DNA from: Lachnospiraceae bacterium
Lineage (GTDB): Bacteria > Bacillota_A > Clostridia > Lachnospirales > Lachnospiraceae
DNA: 31,024 nt
Direction: 5' to 3'
NCBI GenBank assembly: GCA_017620345.1
Contig: JAFZQP010000118.1
Location: forward strand, 1 to 31,024
Shown: positions 13,296 to 21,132 of the stretch, piece after piece
How positions within the stretch are numbered: position 1 is the first letter of the stretch
Layout of the letters: each line of letters starts with the position of its first letter
Translations under genes and position numbers: made by a program
Notes under the pieces: generated by a model
Seen by the model: the letters and a program-made list of their open reading frames with translations, nothing else
What the model was told of the DNA's origin: nothing
Databases searched by the model: none

Positions 13296-13324
13296 ATTGT
13301 ACCAAAACGCCTCTGCTTTGACAA
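13296..13324 (-). promoter_or_regulatory. Promoter for the DUF1015 gene
   Basis: On the minus strand TTGTCA (13324-13319) and TACAAT (13301-13296) are separated by 17 bases. The -35 box is built on the same bases as the -35 box of the opposite promoter, so the two cannot easily be occupied together. The predicted leader to the ATG at 13215 is about 75 bases; I see no riboswitch in it. Confidence 0.6.
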
Positions 13325-13346
13325 CATTTAAAGGCAATGATAGTAT
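13318..13346 (+). promoter_or_regulatory. Promoter for the 89-residue protein gene
   Basis: A perfect TTGACA (13318-13323) is followed after 17 bases by TAGTAT (13341-13346, four of six consensus matches); an alternative -10, TATAAG, lies at 13344-13349 with a 20-base spacer. The leader to the ATG at 13393 is about 40 bases. Confidence 0.6.
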
Positions 13347-13392
13347 AAGGTGAAAATAACCGGGAAACGGCGTATTTACGCGGAGGTATCAT

Positions 13393-13662
13393 ATGACAGA
13401 CAAAGATCTGGAATTTCTTACAAAAATAAATGAATATGCGGAGAAAGTGCTTGGGGATATCGACCCTCAGAAGACGCATGTATCGGAGCAGCTCGAGAAG
13501 CTTCGTCCGATAATGCAGAATCTGGCTATGGAATACAAGATGAGCGTCGAGGATGTGTTCATCAAATACATGGATCTGGCAAGCGAGGCCAATGCGACAG
13601 CAGATGCGGAGTTTCGCGCCAAATACGGTGAAGACGACACGCTCGATCTGCCGATAAATTGA
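13393..13662 (+). CDS. Small acidic protein of unknown function (89 residues)
   Basis: The gene is convincing: ATG 13393 follows GGAGG with six bases between, and a TTGACA promoter lies upstream. I do not recognise the family. The protein is soluble, acidic and probably mostly helical, with no membrane segment, signal peptide, cysteine or obvious motif; the central part (about 25-62) looks like two amphipathic helices. It is the only rightward gene among leftward ones between 1 and 23 kb, and it is transcribed away from the DUF1015 gene through overlapping promoters. It ends just before the foldable element at 13679-13824, which may act as its terminator. A small regulator or partner of the DUF1015 or serine genes is possible but unsupported. 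Confidence 0.75.
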   Translation: MTDKDLEFLTKINEYAEKVLGDIDPQKTHVSEQLEKLRPIMQNLAMEYKMSVEDVFIKYMDLASEANATADAEFRAKYGEDDTLDLPIN

Positions 13663-13678
13663 TTTGCAATATTATATG

Positions 13679-13824
13679 ATACGGTTCGGATCCAATGATA
13701 TTTTCACTCAGACGCGCTTCCGCTCTTGTTCCGGCGTAGCGGTACATAAGTCGTCACAAAACGCCGACTAAGTACCGACGCCTCCACACGGTCTGCGCGA
13801 AAACACATTGGACCCGAACCGTAT
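13679..13824. repeat. 146-base self-complementary element (MITE-like or structured RNA)
   Basis: The outer arms 13679-13697 and 13806-13824 are inverted copies with a single A/C mismatch, which becomes a G-U pair in the minus-strand RNA, so all 19 pairs can form there. Further nested pairing continues inward: TTTTC 13701-13705 with GAAAA 13799-13803; CAGAC 13709-13713 with GTCTG 13791-13795; GGCGT 13733-13737 with ACGCC 13778-13782; CGGTAC 13740-13745 with GTACCG 13772-13777; AGTCG 13749-13753 with CGACT 13765-13769. A small side hairpin, GCG-CTTC-CGC, sits at 13714-13723. It lies between the 3' ends of the 89-residue gene and serA. It contains no credible gene. It could be a dispersed miniature repeat, a two-way terminator, or a structured RNA in the serA 3' region; no long T run follows on either strand. 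Confidence 0.8.
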
Positions 13825-13837
13825 ATTGAATTTAGAT

Positions 13838-15001
13838 TTATTTAATCACGCGCACGCGTATGACCCCGTCGATCGCGGACAGCTTATCAACGAACTCCTG
13901 CGTGATATCAGAATCAACATCGATCATTGTATACGCAAACTCACCTTTCGATGAATTTACCATATCCGAAATATTGATATCCGCTTCCGAGAACACTCCC
14001 GAAAATCTTGTGATCATATTCGTGACATTCTTATGATGGATCGTGATCCTTCCCTTTGTCTGGCATACACCCATGTCAGCCTTCGGATAATTAACGGAAT
14101 TGACTATATTTCCGTTTGTAAGGTAATTGATCATCTGCTTAACTGCCATCTTGGCACAGTTATCTTCCGACTCTTCGGTCGATGCACCAAGGTGAGGGAT
14201 GACGATACATCCTTCGGCATTAGCTGTAGTCGGATTCGGGAAGTCGGATACATACTTGGCAACTTTACCCTTCTTGATCCCTTCTATGACAGCTTTCTCA
14301 TCGCAAAGAAGATCTCTTGCAAAGTTCAGTATCACAACGCCGTCCTTCATCTTGTCTATCGCCTCTGCGTTGATCGTATTCTTTGTTGAATCCATAAGCG
14401 GCACATGGATAGTTATGATATCACAGTTCTCAAATATCTCATCAAGAGACAGAACGTGCTTGATATCGCGTGAGAGGTTCCATGCAGCATCAACAGAGAT
14501 ATAAGGATCGTATCCGTATACTTCCATGCCCATATGTTTGGCTGCGTTCGCAACTCTTACACCGATCGCACCGAGTCCGATGATACCGAGTTTCTTGTCC
14601 ATAATCTCATTGCCGGCGAAGTTTTTCTTTTGCTTCTCGGCAGTCTTTGCGATATCAGGATCAGAAGCGTTCTCTTTTACCCAATTGATTCCTCCGACGA
14701 TATCTCTTGCCGCAAGGAGCATTCCGGCAAAGACAAGTTCCTTAACGCCGTTTGCATTGGCTCCGGGCGTGTTGAACACGACAATACCTTTCTTGGCACA
14801 TTCGTCAAGAGGGATATTGTTAACTCCGGCTCCTGCTCTTGCAACACACAAGAGGCTGTCCGGAAGTTCAAGATCATGCATTGATGCCGAACGTACAAGC
14901 GCACCTTCCGCATCCTTAAGATCATCCACTTTTTCAAAACGGTCATCAAATCCGTCAAGACCAACCTGTGAAATGGGATTCAAACAAGTATAATGAAACA
15001 T
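13838..15001 (-). CDS. serA: D-3-phosphoglycerate dehydrogenase
   Basis: SerA oxidises 3-phosphoglycerate with NAD+ to 3-phosphohydroxypyruvate, the first step of serine synthesis. The short form is present (387 residues): a catalytic domain, a Rossmann domain with IGLGAIGVRVANAAKHMG at about 140-158, NFARDLL with the catalytic Arg229, IPHLGASTEES with His270, and a C-terminal ACT domain (about 317-387) that usually senses serine. The segment where the catalytic Glu of the classic enzyme would lie reads SDFPNPT and has no Glu; related clostridial enzymes also have a DFP segment here. ATG 15001 is preferred over GTG 15004 because it forms the TGATG junction with serC, a one-base overlap. It is the last gene of the ilvD-ilvB-serC-serA operon. 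Confidence 0.95.
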   Translation of the reverse strand: MFHYTCLNPISQVGLDGFDDRFEKVDDLKDAEGALVRSASMHDLELPDSLLCVARAGAGVNNIPLDECAKKGIVVFNTPGANANGVKELVFAGMLLAARDIVGGINWVKENASDPDIAKTAEKQKKNFAGNEIMDKKLGIIGLGAIGVRVANAAKHMGMEVYGYDPYISVDAAWNLSRDIKHVLSLDEIFENCDIITIHVPLMDSTKNTINAEAIDKMKDGVVILNFARDLLCDEKAVIEGIKKGKVAKYVSDFPNPTTANAEGCIVIPHLGASTEESEDNCAKMAVKQMINYLTNGNIVNSVNYPKADMGVCQTKGRITIHHKNVTNMITRFSGVFSEADINISDMVNSSKGEFAYTMIDVDSDITQEFVDKLSAIDGVIRVRVIK

Positions 15002-16083
15002 CACGCATTCTCCTTTTCAAACTTATCCATGAACGCTACGAGCTTTTCAACGCCTTCGATCGGCATAGCATTGTATATGCTGGCTCTCATACCGCCAACG
15101 GTCTTATGACCTTTGAGGTTTACAAATCCGGCTTCAGTTGCTTCCTTGATGAACTTGGCGTCAAGTTCTGCATTTCCCGTAACAAAAGGAGCGTTCATAA
15201 GAGATCTTGAAGCAGGCTCAACAGTACCCTTGAACATCTTGCTCTGATCAAGATAATCATAAAATACCTTTGCCTTCTTTTCGTTGCGTTCCTTCATAAC
15301 GGTAAGTCCGCCCATTTTCTTGATCCACTTGAACACCTTGCCGCAGATATAGATCGTATAACAGGGAGGTGTATTGTAAAGCGAAAGGGCGTCGGCCTGT
15401 GTCTTCCACTTAAGAAGCGTGGGTGTTCCGGGAAGCACGTCATCCGTTATAAGATCTTCTCTTATTATCGCGATGACCGCACCTGCAGGACCAACATTTT
15501 TCTGTACTCCGCCGTAGACAACACCATACTTTGTCACATCCATAGGCTCTGACAGGAAGCAGGAGCTTACATCGGCAACGAGTGTCTTTCCCTTTGTGTT
15601 CGGAAGCTGTTTATACTTTGTTCCGTATATCGTGTTGTTTTCACATATATATACATAATCCATATCGTCGGTTATGGGAAGATCCGAACAGTCGGGAATA
15701 TATGAGAATGTCTTGTCAGCAGATGATGCAAGTTCTACTGCTTCGCCGTATATCTTGGCTTCAGCAAAAGCCTTCTTGGCCCACTGACCTGTGATTATGT
15801 ATCCGGCCTTCCTGTTCTTCATAAGGTTCATCGGAACTTCTGCAAAGAACTGTGAAGCACCGCCCTGCAGGAACAGGACTTTATAATTATCGGGGATACT
15901 GAGTATATCCCTGATGTCTGCCTCTGCCTCTTTGATGATGTCATCGAACACCTTGGATCTGTGCGACATCTCCATGACAGACTGCCCGCTTCCTTTGTAG
16001 TTTAACATCTCATCTGCAGCTTCTTTGAGGACTTCCTCCGGTAAAACTGCGGGACCTGCCGAAAAGTTATAAACTCTTTCCAA
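15001..16083 (-). CDS. serC: Phosphoserine aminotransferase
   Basis: SerC converts 3-phosphohydroxypyruvate and glutamate to phosphoserine and 2-oxoglutarate, the step after SerA. The 360-residue length is normal for this PLP enzyme. It begins with the family hallmark YNFSAGPAVLPEEVL, has LFLQGGASQFFAEVPMNL at about 69-87, the DVSSCFLSEP segment at 171-180, and the PLP-binding lysine at Lys195 in YGGVQKNVGPAG. The start is a TTG at 16083, set by AGGAGG eight bases upstream; no ATG lies nearby in frame. It starts 26 bases after ilvB. Phosphoserine phosphatase is not in view. Confidence 0.96.
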   Translation of the reverse strand: MERVYNFSAGPAVLPEEVLKEAADEMLNYKGSGQSVMEMSHRSKVFDDIIKEAEADIRDILSIPDNYKVLFLQGGASQFFAEVPMNLMKNRKAGYIITGQWAKKAFAEAKIYGEAVELASSADKTFSYIPDCSDLPITDDMDYVYICENNTIYGTKYKQLPNTKGKTLVADVSSCFLSEPMDVTKYGVVYGGVQKNVGPAGAVIAIIREDLITDDVLPGTPTLLKWKTQADALSLYNTPPCYTIYICGKVFKWIKKMGGLTVMKERNEKKAKVFYDYLDQSKMFKGTVEPASRSLMNAPFVTGNAELDAKFIKEATEAGFVNLKGHKTVGGMRASIYNAMPIEGVEKLVAFMDKFEKENA

Positions 16084-16109
16084 CTTAATCTCCTCCTGTC
16101 ATTTTAAAA

Positions 16110-17786
16110 TCATTTATTCTCAAGATCTGACGAATCAAATACATCTGATATGGCAGCTCCCGGCGATACCATCGGGAATACCTTGTCGTCACTGTCAATG
16201 ACACATTCTATCATAACAGGGGCGTTCATTTCAATCGCCTTCGTAATGGCAGGGACTACCTCTTCCTTTTTAGTGACCTTAATCGCGGCACAGCCAAGCG
16301 CCTCAGCCACCTTGCAATAATCCACTTTGTCGGCGAGCACGGTGTTTGAATAACGCTTGTCATAGAATAGTGTCTGCCACTGTCTTACCATACCGAGAAC
16401 GGAATTGTTGATAACGATCTGGATTATCGGGATGTTATACCTGCTCGCGGTCGCAAGTTCATTCATGTTCATACGGAAGCACCCGTCACCGCCTATGTTG
16501 CAGACGATGCTGTCAGGCATTCCGACTTTGGCACCGATACATGCTCCGAGACCGTAGCCCATCGTACCGAGTCCGCCCGATGACAGGAATGTCCTCGGTC
16601 TTGTGTACTTATAATACTGTGCGGCCCACATCTGATGCTGACCGACATCAGTCGTTATGATCGCATCTCCCTTTGTGACTTCATACAGTTTTTCTATAAC
16701 AAACGGACATGTAAGGGAATCCGTATCATACTTGAGCGGATATTTTTCCTTCAGTTCCCTTATATGATCCGTCCATTCCTTATTTGTCTTCTTTTCGATC
16801 TTTGAGTTAAGAACCGTAAGGACTTCTTTAACATCTCCTATCACATGAGCCGTTGTCTTGATGTTCTTGTTGATCTCAGCCGGATCTATATCGATATGAA
16901 GCACCTTTGCCTTGGCTGCAAATTTGCTTGCATTACCGATGACCCTGTCGGAAAATCTCGCGCCTACGGCGATCAGAAGATCGCACTCGCTCACTCCAAG
17001 GTTTGATGCCTTCGTACCGTGCATTCCTATCATGCCGGTATACAGATCATCTGTTCCGTCAAATCCGCCCTTGCCCATCAGAGTATCGCATACAGGCGCA
17101 TCTATCTTATGCGCAAATTCAGCCAGTTCCTTTGAGGCCCCCGATATTACAACACCGCCGCCGGTATAGATGAATGGCTTCTTTGATTTTTCTATCAGTT
17201 TGACAGCCTTCTCTATATCTGCATCCGTAAACCTCTTCGGTATCTCAAGATCATAAGGCTTCTTTTTGCTGTATCTGCATTTTGCCGCTGTAACATCCTT
17301 GGTTATATCAACAAGCACCGGTCCCGGCCTTCCCGATCTAGCGATCGCAAAAGCCTTGCGGATCGTATCAGCGAGTTTGTTAACGTCCTTTACTATATAA
17401 CCGTGCTTGGTGATAGGCATCGTCACACCGGCGATATCAACCTCCTGGAATGTATCCTTTCCGAGGAGAGGCAGATTGACATTTGCTGTGATCGCAACAA
17501 GCGGAACCGAATCCATGTATGCGGTCGCAATACCGGTAACGAGATTTGTAGCTCCGGGGCCGCTTGTAGCCATACATACTCCGACCTTTCCGGTCGCTCT
17601 TGCATAACCGTCAGCTGCATGAGCGGCTCCCTGCTCATGACTTGTCAGAATATGCTTTATCCTGCCACTGTACTTGTACAGCTCGTCATAAATGTTAAGT
17701 ATCGTTCCTCCCGGGTATCCGAATACCGTATCGACACCCTGTTCCAGCAGACATTCCATTACGATCTGAGATCCGGTTAACTCCAT
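16110..17786 (-). CDS. ilvB: Acetolactate synthase, large (catalytic) subunit
   Basis: This thiamine-diphosphate enzyme makes acetolactate or acetohydroxybutyrate, the common step of valine, leucine and isoleucine synthesis. The 558-residue protein shows VFGYPGGTILNIYD at the N-terminus, the catalytic Glu51 in SHEQGAAHAADGYARATGK, and the thiamine-diphosphate/Mg motif GGDGCFRMNMNELATA (starting at about residue 430) with the downstream NNSVLGMVRQWQ. The regulatory subunit gene ilvN, often next to ilvB, is absent: serC follows after 26 bases. Either ilvN is elsewhere or the enzyme works without it. The biosynthetic rather than the catabolic enzyme is favoured because ilvD is immediately upstream (25 bases). 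Confidence 0.94.
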   Translation of the reverse strand: MELTGSQIVMECLLEQGVDTVFGYPGGTILNIYDELYKYSGRIKHILTSHEQGAAHAADGYARATGKVGVCMATSGPGATNLVTGIATAYMDSVPLVAITANVNLPLLGKDTFQEVDIAGVTMPITKHGYIVKDVNKLADTIRKAFAIARSGRPGPVLVDITKDVTAAKCRYSKKKPYDLEIPKRFTDADIEKAVKLIEKSKKPFIYTGGGVVISGASKELAEFAHKIDAPVCDTLMGKGGFDGTDDLYTGMIGMHGTKASNLGVSECDLLIAVGARFSDRVIGNASKFAAKAKVLHIDIDPAEINKNIKTTAHVIGDVKEVLTVLNSKIEKKTNKEWTDHIRELKEKYPLKYDTDSLTCPFVIEKLYEVTKGDAIITTDVGQHQMWAAQYYKYTRPRTFLSSGGLGTMGYGLGACIGAKVGMPDSIVCNIGGDGCFRMNMNELATASRYNIPIIQIVINNSVLGMVRQWQTLFYDKRYSNTVLADKVDYCKVAEALGCAAIKVTKKEEVVPAITKAIEMNAPVMIECVIDSDDKVFPMVSPGAAISDVFDSSDLENK

Positions 17787-17811
17787 AGTTTTCTCCCTCT
17801 GTTATTTTCGC

Positions 17812-19485
17812 TTAAGATAATAAATCCGCAGACAGTACCGCACCTTTGTCACCGCTTGTTACAAGCTTCTGATATCTTGCAAGATATCCTGTGTTCACCT
17901 TGGGCTCACGCGGTCTCCACTTTGCGCGGCGCTCAGCCATCTCTTCATCTGAAACTTTTACGTTTAATGAGACATTCGGAATATCAACTCTGATGATATC
18001 TCCTTCTTCGATAAGTGCGATCGGGCCGCCGACAGCAGCCTCAGGAGATACATGACCTATTGATGCTCCACGGCTTGCGCCGGAAAATCTTCCGTCTGTT
18101 ATAAGTGCAACACTCTCTCCAAGTCCCATTCCGGCGATCGCAGATGTGGGATTGAGCATCTCTCTCATGCCCGGACCGCCTTTAGGCCCTTCATATCTGA
18201 TCACAACGACATCTCCGGGATTGATCTTGCCGCCCTTGATCGCTGCTATCGCATCTTCCTCGCAGTCAAATACACGAGCAGGTCCTTCATGAACGAGCAT
18301 GCTGTCTGCTACAGCCGACCTCTTTACTACAGATCCGTCCGGTGCGATGTTACCGGTAAGTACAGCAAGCCCTCCCGTAGATGAATAAGGATTGTCAAGC
18401 GTCCTGATGACCTCGGGATTTTTATTTACATGCCCTGCAAGATTCTCACCAAGCGTCCTGCCTGTAACAGTCATACAGTCTGTATTAAGAAGTCCAGCAT
18501 CGGCAAGCTGTTTCATTACTGCATGAACTCCGCCGGCTTCATTAAGATCCTCCATATATGTAGGACCTGCGGGAGCAAGATGACACAGATTCGGGGTCTT
18601 TTCCGAAACTTCATTTGCCATCGTTATGTCAAAATCAAATCCGATCTCATGCGCTATTGCCGGGATATGGAGCATCGAATTGGTCGAGCATCCGAGTGCC
18701 ATATCAACGGTAAGTGCGTTCATTATGGAATCTTTTGTGATTATATCGCGCGGGCAGATGTTCTTTCTGTACAGTTCCATAACTGCCATTCCCGCATGTT
18801 TTGCAAGTGCTATCCTTTCGGAATATACAGCAGGTATCGTACCGTTTCCGGCAAGTCCCATTCCGAGCGCCTCGGTAAGGCAGTTCATCGAATTGGCCGT
18901 ATACATTCCCGAGCATGATCCGCATGTCGGGCATACCTTGCGTTCAAATTCACACACTTCATCATCAGTCATCTTTCCAGCTGCCTGTGCTCCGACTGCT
19001 TCAAACATTGATGAGAGGCTTCTCTTTTTTCCCATAACGTGTCCGGCAAGCATCGGACCTCCCGATACGAACACGGTCGGAACGTTGACTCTTGCAGCTG
19101 CCATAAGAAGCCCGGGTACGTTCTTGTCGCAGTTCGGTACCATAACAAGTGCATCAAACTGATGGGCGATCGCCATACACTCAGTTGAATCCGCTATCAG
19201 ATCTCTTGTAACGAGAGAATATTTCATTCCGATATGTCCCATCGCTATGCCGTCACATACGGCTATCGCGGGAAATACGACCGGAGTACCTCCTGCCATC
19301 GCGACGCCCTGTTTTACGGCATTTACGATCTTATCAAGATTCATATGTCCGGGAACTATCTCATTGTACGAGCTTACGATACCGACGAGCGGCCTGTCCA
19401 TTTCCTCCTGAGTAAATCCCAGTGCATTAAACAATGATCTGTGCGGTGCCTGTGCACTGCCTTTTTTTACCGAATCGCTTTTCAT
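17812..19485 (-). CDS. ilvD: Dihydroxy-acid dehydratase
   Basis: IlvD dehydrates dihydroxy-acids to the keto-acid precursors of valine and isoleucine using an iron-sulfur cluster. The 557-residue protein has the expected ligands: Asp78 in [18 protein letters not shown] with Cys119, Asp120 and Lys121 (the lysine that is carbamylated in the family), and Cys191 in [19 protein letters not shown]. The late motif [23 protein letters not shown] is split here only for reading: [18 protein letters not shown] is intact. It is the first gene of the ilvD-ilvB-serC-serA operon. The upstream space after the yajC terminator is only about 45 bases, so there is no room for a T-box or attenuator; a 12-base palindrome there could be an operator. 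Confidence 0.96.
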   Translation of the reverse strand: MKSDSVKKGSAQAPHRSLFNALGFTQEEMDRPLVGIVSSYNEIVPGHMNLDKIVNAVKQGVAMAGGTPVVFPAIAVCDGIAMGHIGMKYSLVTRDLIADSTECMAIAHQFDALVMVPNCDKNVPGLLMAAARVNVPTVFVSGGPMLAGHVMGKKRSLSSMFEAVGAQAAGKMTDDEVCEFERKVCPTCGSCSGMYTANSMNCLTEALGMGLAGNGTIPAVYSERIALAKHAGMAVMELYRKNICPRDIITKDSIMNALTVDMALGCSTNSMLHIPAIAHEIGFDFDITMANEVSEKTPNLCHLAPAGPTYMEDLNEAGGVHAVMKQLADAGLLNTDCMTVTGRTLGENLAGHVNKNPEVIRTLDNPYSSTGGLAVLTGNIAPDGSVVKRSAVADSMLVHEGPARVFDCEEDAIAAIKGGKINPGDVVVIRYEGPKGGPGMREMLNPTSAIAGMGLGESVALITDGRFSGASRGASIGHVSPEAAVGGPIALIEEGDIIRVDIPNVSLNVKVSDEEMAERRAKWRPREPKVNTGYLARYQKLVTSGDKGAVLSADLLS

Positions 19486-19511
19486 AGATTATACCTTTCG
19501 TTTTATTATGC

Positions 19512-19523
19512 AGTAAATTTACT
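19512..19523. promoter_or_regulatory. Perfect 12-base palindrome upstream of ilvD (possible operator)
   Basis: AGTAAATTTACT reads the same on both strands and lies 27-38 bases upstream of the ilvD start. A possible -10, CATAAT, sits just downstream of it on the minus strand, so a bound repressor could block transcription. I do not recognise the regulator, and short AT-rich palindromes also occur by chance. Confidence 0.35.
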
Positions 19524-19530
19524 TTACCTT

Positions 19531-19566
19531 ACCTAAAATATAAGGATGTCCGAAGAGGACATCCTT
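19531..19566 (-). terminator. Rho-independent terminator after yajC
   Basis: AAGGATGTCC at 19542-19551 and GGACATCCTT at 19557-19566 form a perfect 10-base-pair stem with a 5-base loop; on the minus strand the stem is followed by ATATTTT. It closes the lactonase-vanY-tgt-yajC operon and insulates it from ilvD. Confidence 0.9.
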
Positions 19567-19586
19567 AAGTGTATCATATATAAGGA

Positions 19587-19913
19587 TCATTCCCCGGTTG
19601 CAGCATCCTCTGGCTTCTCAACCTGTGTAATGGCTGATTTCTGCATCGGTATTCGACAGTTCTTGTTATTTCCGAACTCGACGATCACGCTGTCATCTGT
19701 AACATCAATGACAACTCCGTAAAATCCGCTTGTAGTAAGTACCGAGTCTCCCGGTGCCATAGTAGACAGAAGTGCATCCATTCTCTTCTGTTCTTTCTTC
19801 TGCGGTCTTACCATAAGGAAATAGATCGCGACACCGAATATCGCGATATAAAGAACCATTATCAATATGCTTCCGGTTCCGCCCGATGTGGCAGCTAATA
19901 CTACTGAATCCAT
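19587..19913 (-). CDS. yajC: Preprotein translocase accessory subunit YajC
   Basis: YajC is a small membrane protein associated with the Sec translocon and SecDF. The 108-residue protein has one N-terminal membrane helix (about 14-34) directly followed by the family signature VRPQKKEQKR, then a small cytoplasmic beta-rich domain with GDSVLTTSGFYGVV. I chose ATG 19913 over the in-frame TTG at 19919 because GGAGG is seven bases from the ATG but almost touches the TTG. It follows tgt, as in many bacteria where tgt and yajC are adjacent, usually before secD; here secDF is missing and a terminator ends the operon. Confidence 0.94.
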   Translation of the reverse strand: MDSVVLAATSGGTGSILIMVLYIAIFGVAIYFLMVRPQKKEQKRMDALLSTMAPGDSVLTTSGFYGVVIDVTDDSVIVEFGNNKNCRIPMQKSAITQVEKPEDAATGE

Positions 19914-19989
19914 GAACAATCCTCCGATTTCTGTTTAAAACAAAGCCTTTTGACTTTCTGAATAATAATACACAACTGCAAATGATGTT

Positions 19990-21132
19990 TCAAGACTGAT
20001 TTTCATTATTCTCTTCCATTCCGGCAAGTTTGCGCTTTTTGTACGATTCAAATTCACCTTTATCAAGCGCATCCCTGATCTCTTCCATCATTTTGTTGTA
20101 AAAATACAGGTTATGCATCACACACAGCCGCATACCGAGCATTTCCTTTGCTTTTAGAAGATGTCTTATATATGCTCTCGAATATGTCCGGCATGCAGGG
20201 CATGTACATCCTTCCTCTATAGGGCGGTCATCAAGTTCATATTTGGCATTAAGGAGCCTGACTGTTCCCCTGTTCGTATACAGATGTCCGTGACGTCCGT
20301 TTCTTGAAGGATACACGCAGTCAAAGAAGTCGACACCCCTTGATACTCCTTCAAGAATATCCCGCGGCGTCCCGACTCCCATAAGGTATGTCGGTTTATC
20401 CTGCGGAAGGTAAGGTACAACCTGATCCAGAATGTCATACATGACTTCATTGGGTTCGCCTACAGCCAGCCCTCCGATCGAATAACCGGGAAGATCCATG
20501 TCCGATATACGTTTTGCATGTTCTATCCTGATATCGGGATAGACCGCGCCCTGGTTGATACCGAACAGCAGCTGCTCTTTATTGATCGTATCATCAAGCC
20601 CGTTTAGGCGCTTCATCTCATCCTTACATCTTGAAAGCCACCTTGTTGTCCTGTCGACAGAAGCCTGCACATATGATCTGTCGGCAAGCGAAGAAGGACA
20701 TTCATCAAATGCCATTGCTATCGTGCTTCCGAGATTTGACTGTATCTGCATTGATTGTTCCGGACCCATGAATATCTTTCGTCCGTCGACGTGGGAATTA
20801 AAGTATACTCCCTCTTCCTTGATCTTGCGAAGAGATGCAAGTGAGAAAACCTGAAATCCACCCGAATCGGTAAGTATAGGTCTGTCCCAGACCATGAATC
20901 GATGCAGCCCGCCGAGTTTTTTGATGATCTCATCTCCCGGACGGACATGCAGATGATATGTATTTGATAATTGTATCTGGCAGCCGAGCTGATGTAAGTC
21001 TTCGGTAGATACGGCACCTTTGATTGCTGCAGCTGTTCCGACATTCATGAACACGGGGGTCTCTACCGTTCCGTGAACAGTTGTAAATTCACATCTCTTG
21101 GCCCTGCCGCAGGTACCAAGTACTTTGTACAT
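19990..21132 (-). CDS. tgt: tRNA-guanine (queuine) transglycosylase
   Basis: Tgt swaps guanine 34 of certain tRNAs for the queuosine precursor preQ1 or queuine. The 380-residue protein has the expected LTDSGGFQVFSL with Asp89, GGLAVGEP at 220-227, the nucleophile Asp271 in FFDCVYPSRNGRHGH, and the zinc site Cys309, Cys311, Cys314 and His340. The base-recognition segment reads GINQGAVYPDIR, with Ala where GG is more usual. ATG 21132 overlaps the previous stop by one base (TGATG), and is preferred to TTG 21135. No queuosine synthesis genes or preQ1 riboswitch are visible in the window. Confidence 0.96.
   Translation of the reverse strand: MYKVLGTCGRAKRCEFTTVHGTVETPVFMNVGTAAAIKGAVSTEDLHQLGCQIQLSNTYHLHVRPGDEIIKKLGGLHRFMVWDRPILTDSGGFQVFSLASLRKIKEEGVYFNSHVDGRKIFMGPEQSMQIQSNLGSTIAMAFDECPSSLADRSYVQASVDRTTRWLSRCKDEMKRLNGLDDTINKEQLLFGINQGAVYPDIRIEHAKRISDMDLPGYSIGGLAVGEPNEVMYDILDQVVPYLPQDKPTYLMGVGTPRDILEGVSRGVDFFDCVYPSRNGRHGHLYTNRGTVRLLNAKYELDDRPIEEGCTCPACRTYSRAYIRHLLKAKEMLGMRLCVMHNLYFYNKMMEEIRDALDKGEFESYKKRKLAGMEENNENQS

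Noticed and set aside
13682..13692. GGTTCGGATCC looks like the T-arm of a tRNA
   Set aside because: No acceptor, D or anticodon arms can be placed around it; the bases belong to the outer arm of the long inverted repeat.
19486..19541. T-box or other riboswitch before ilvD
   Set aside because: Only about 45 bases separate the yajC terminator from the ilvD start, too short for a T-box.
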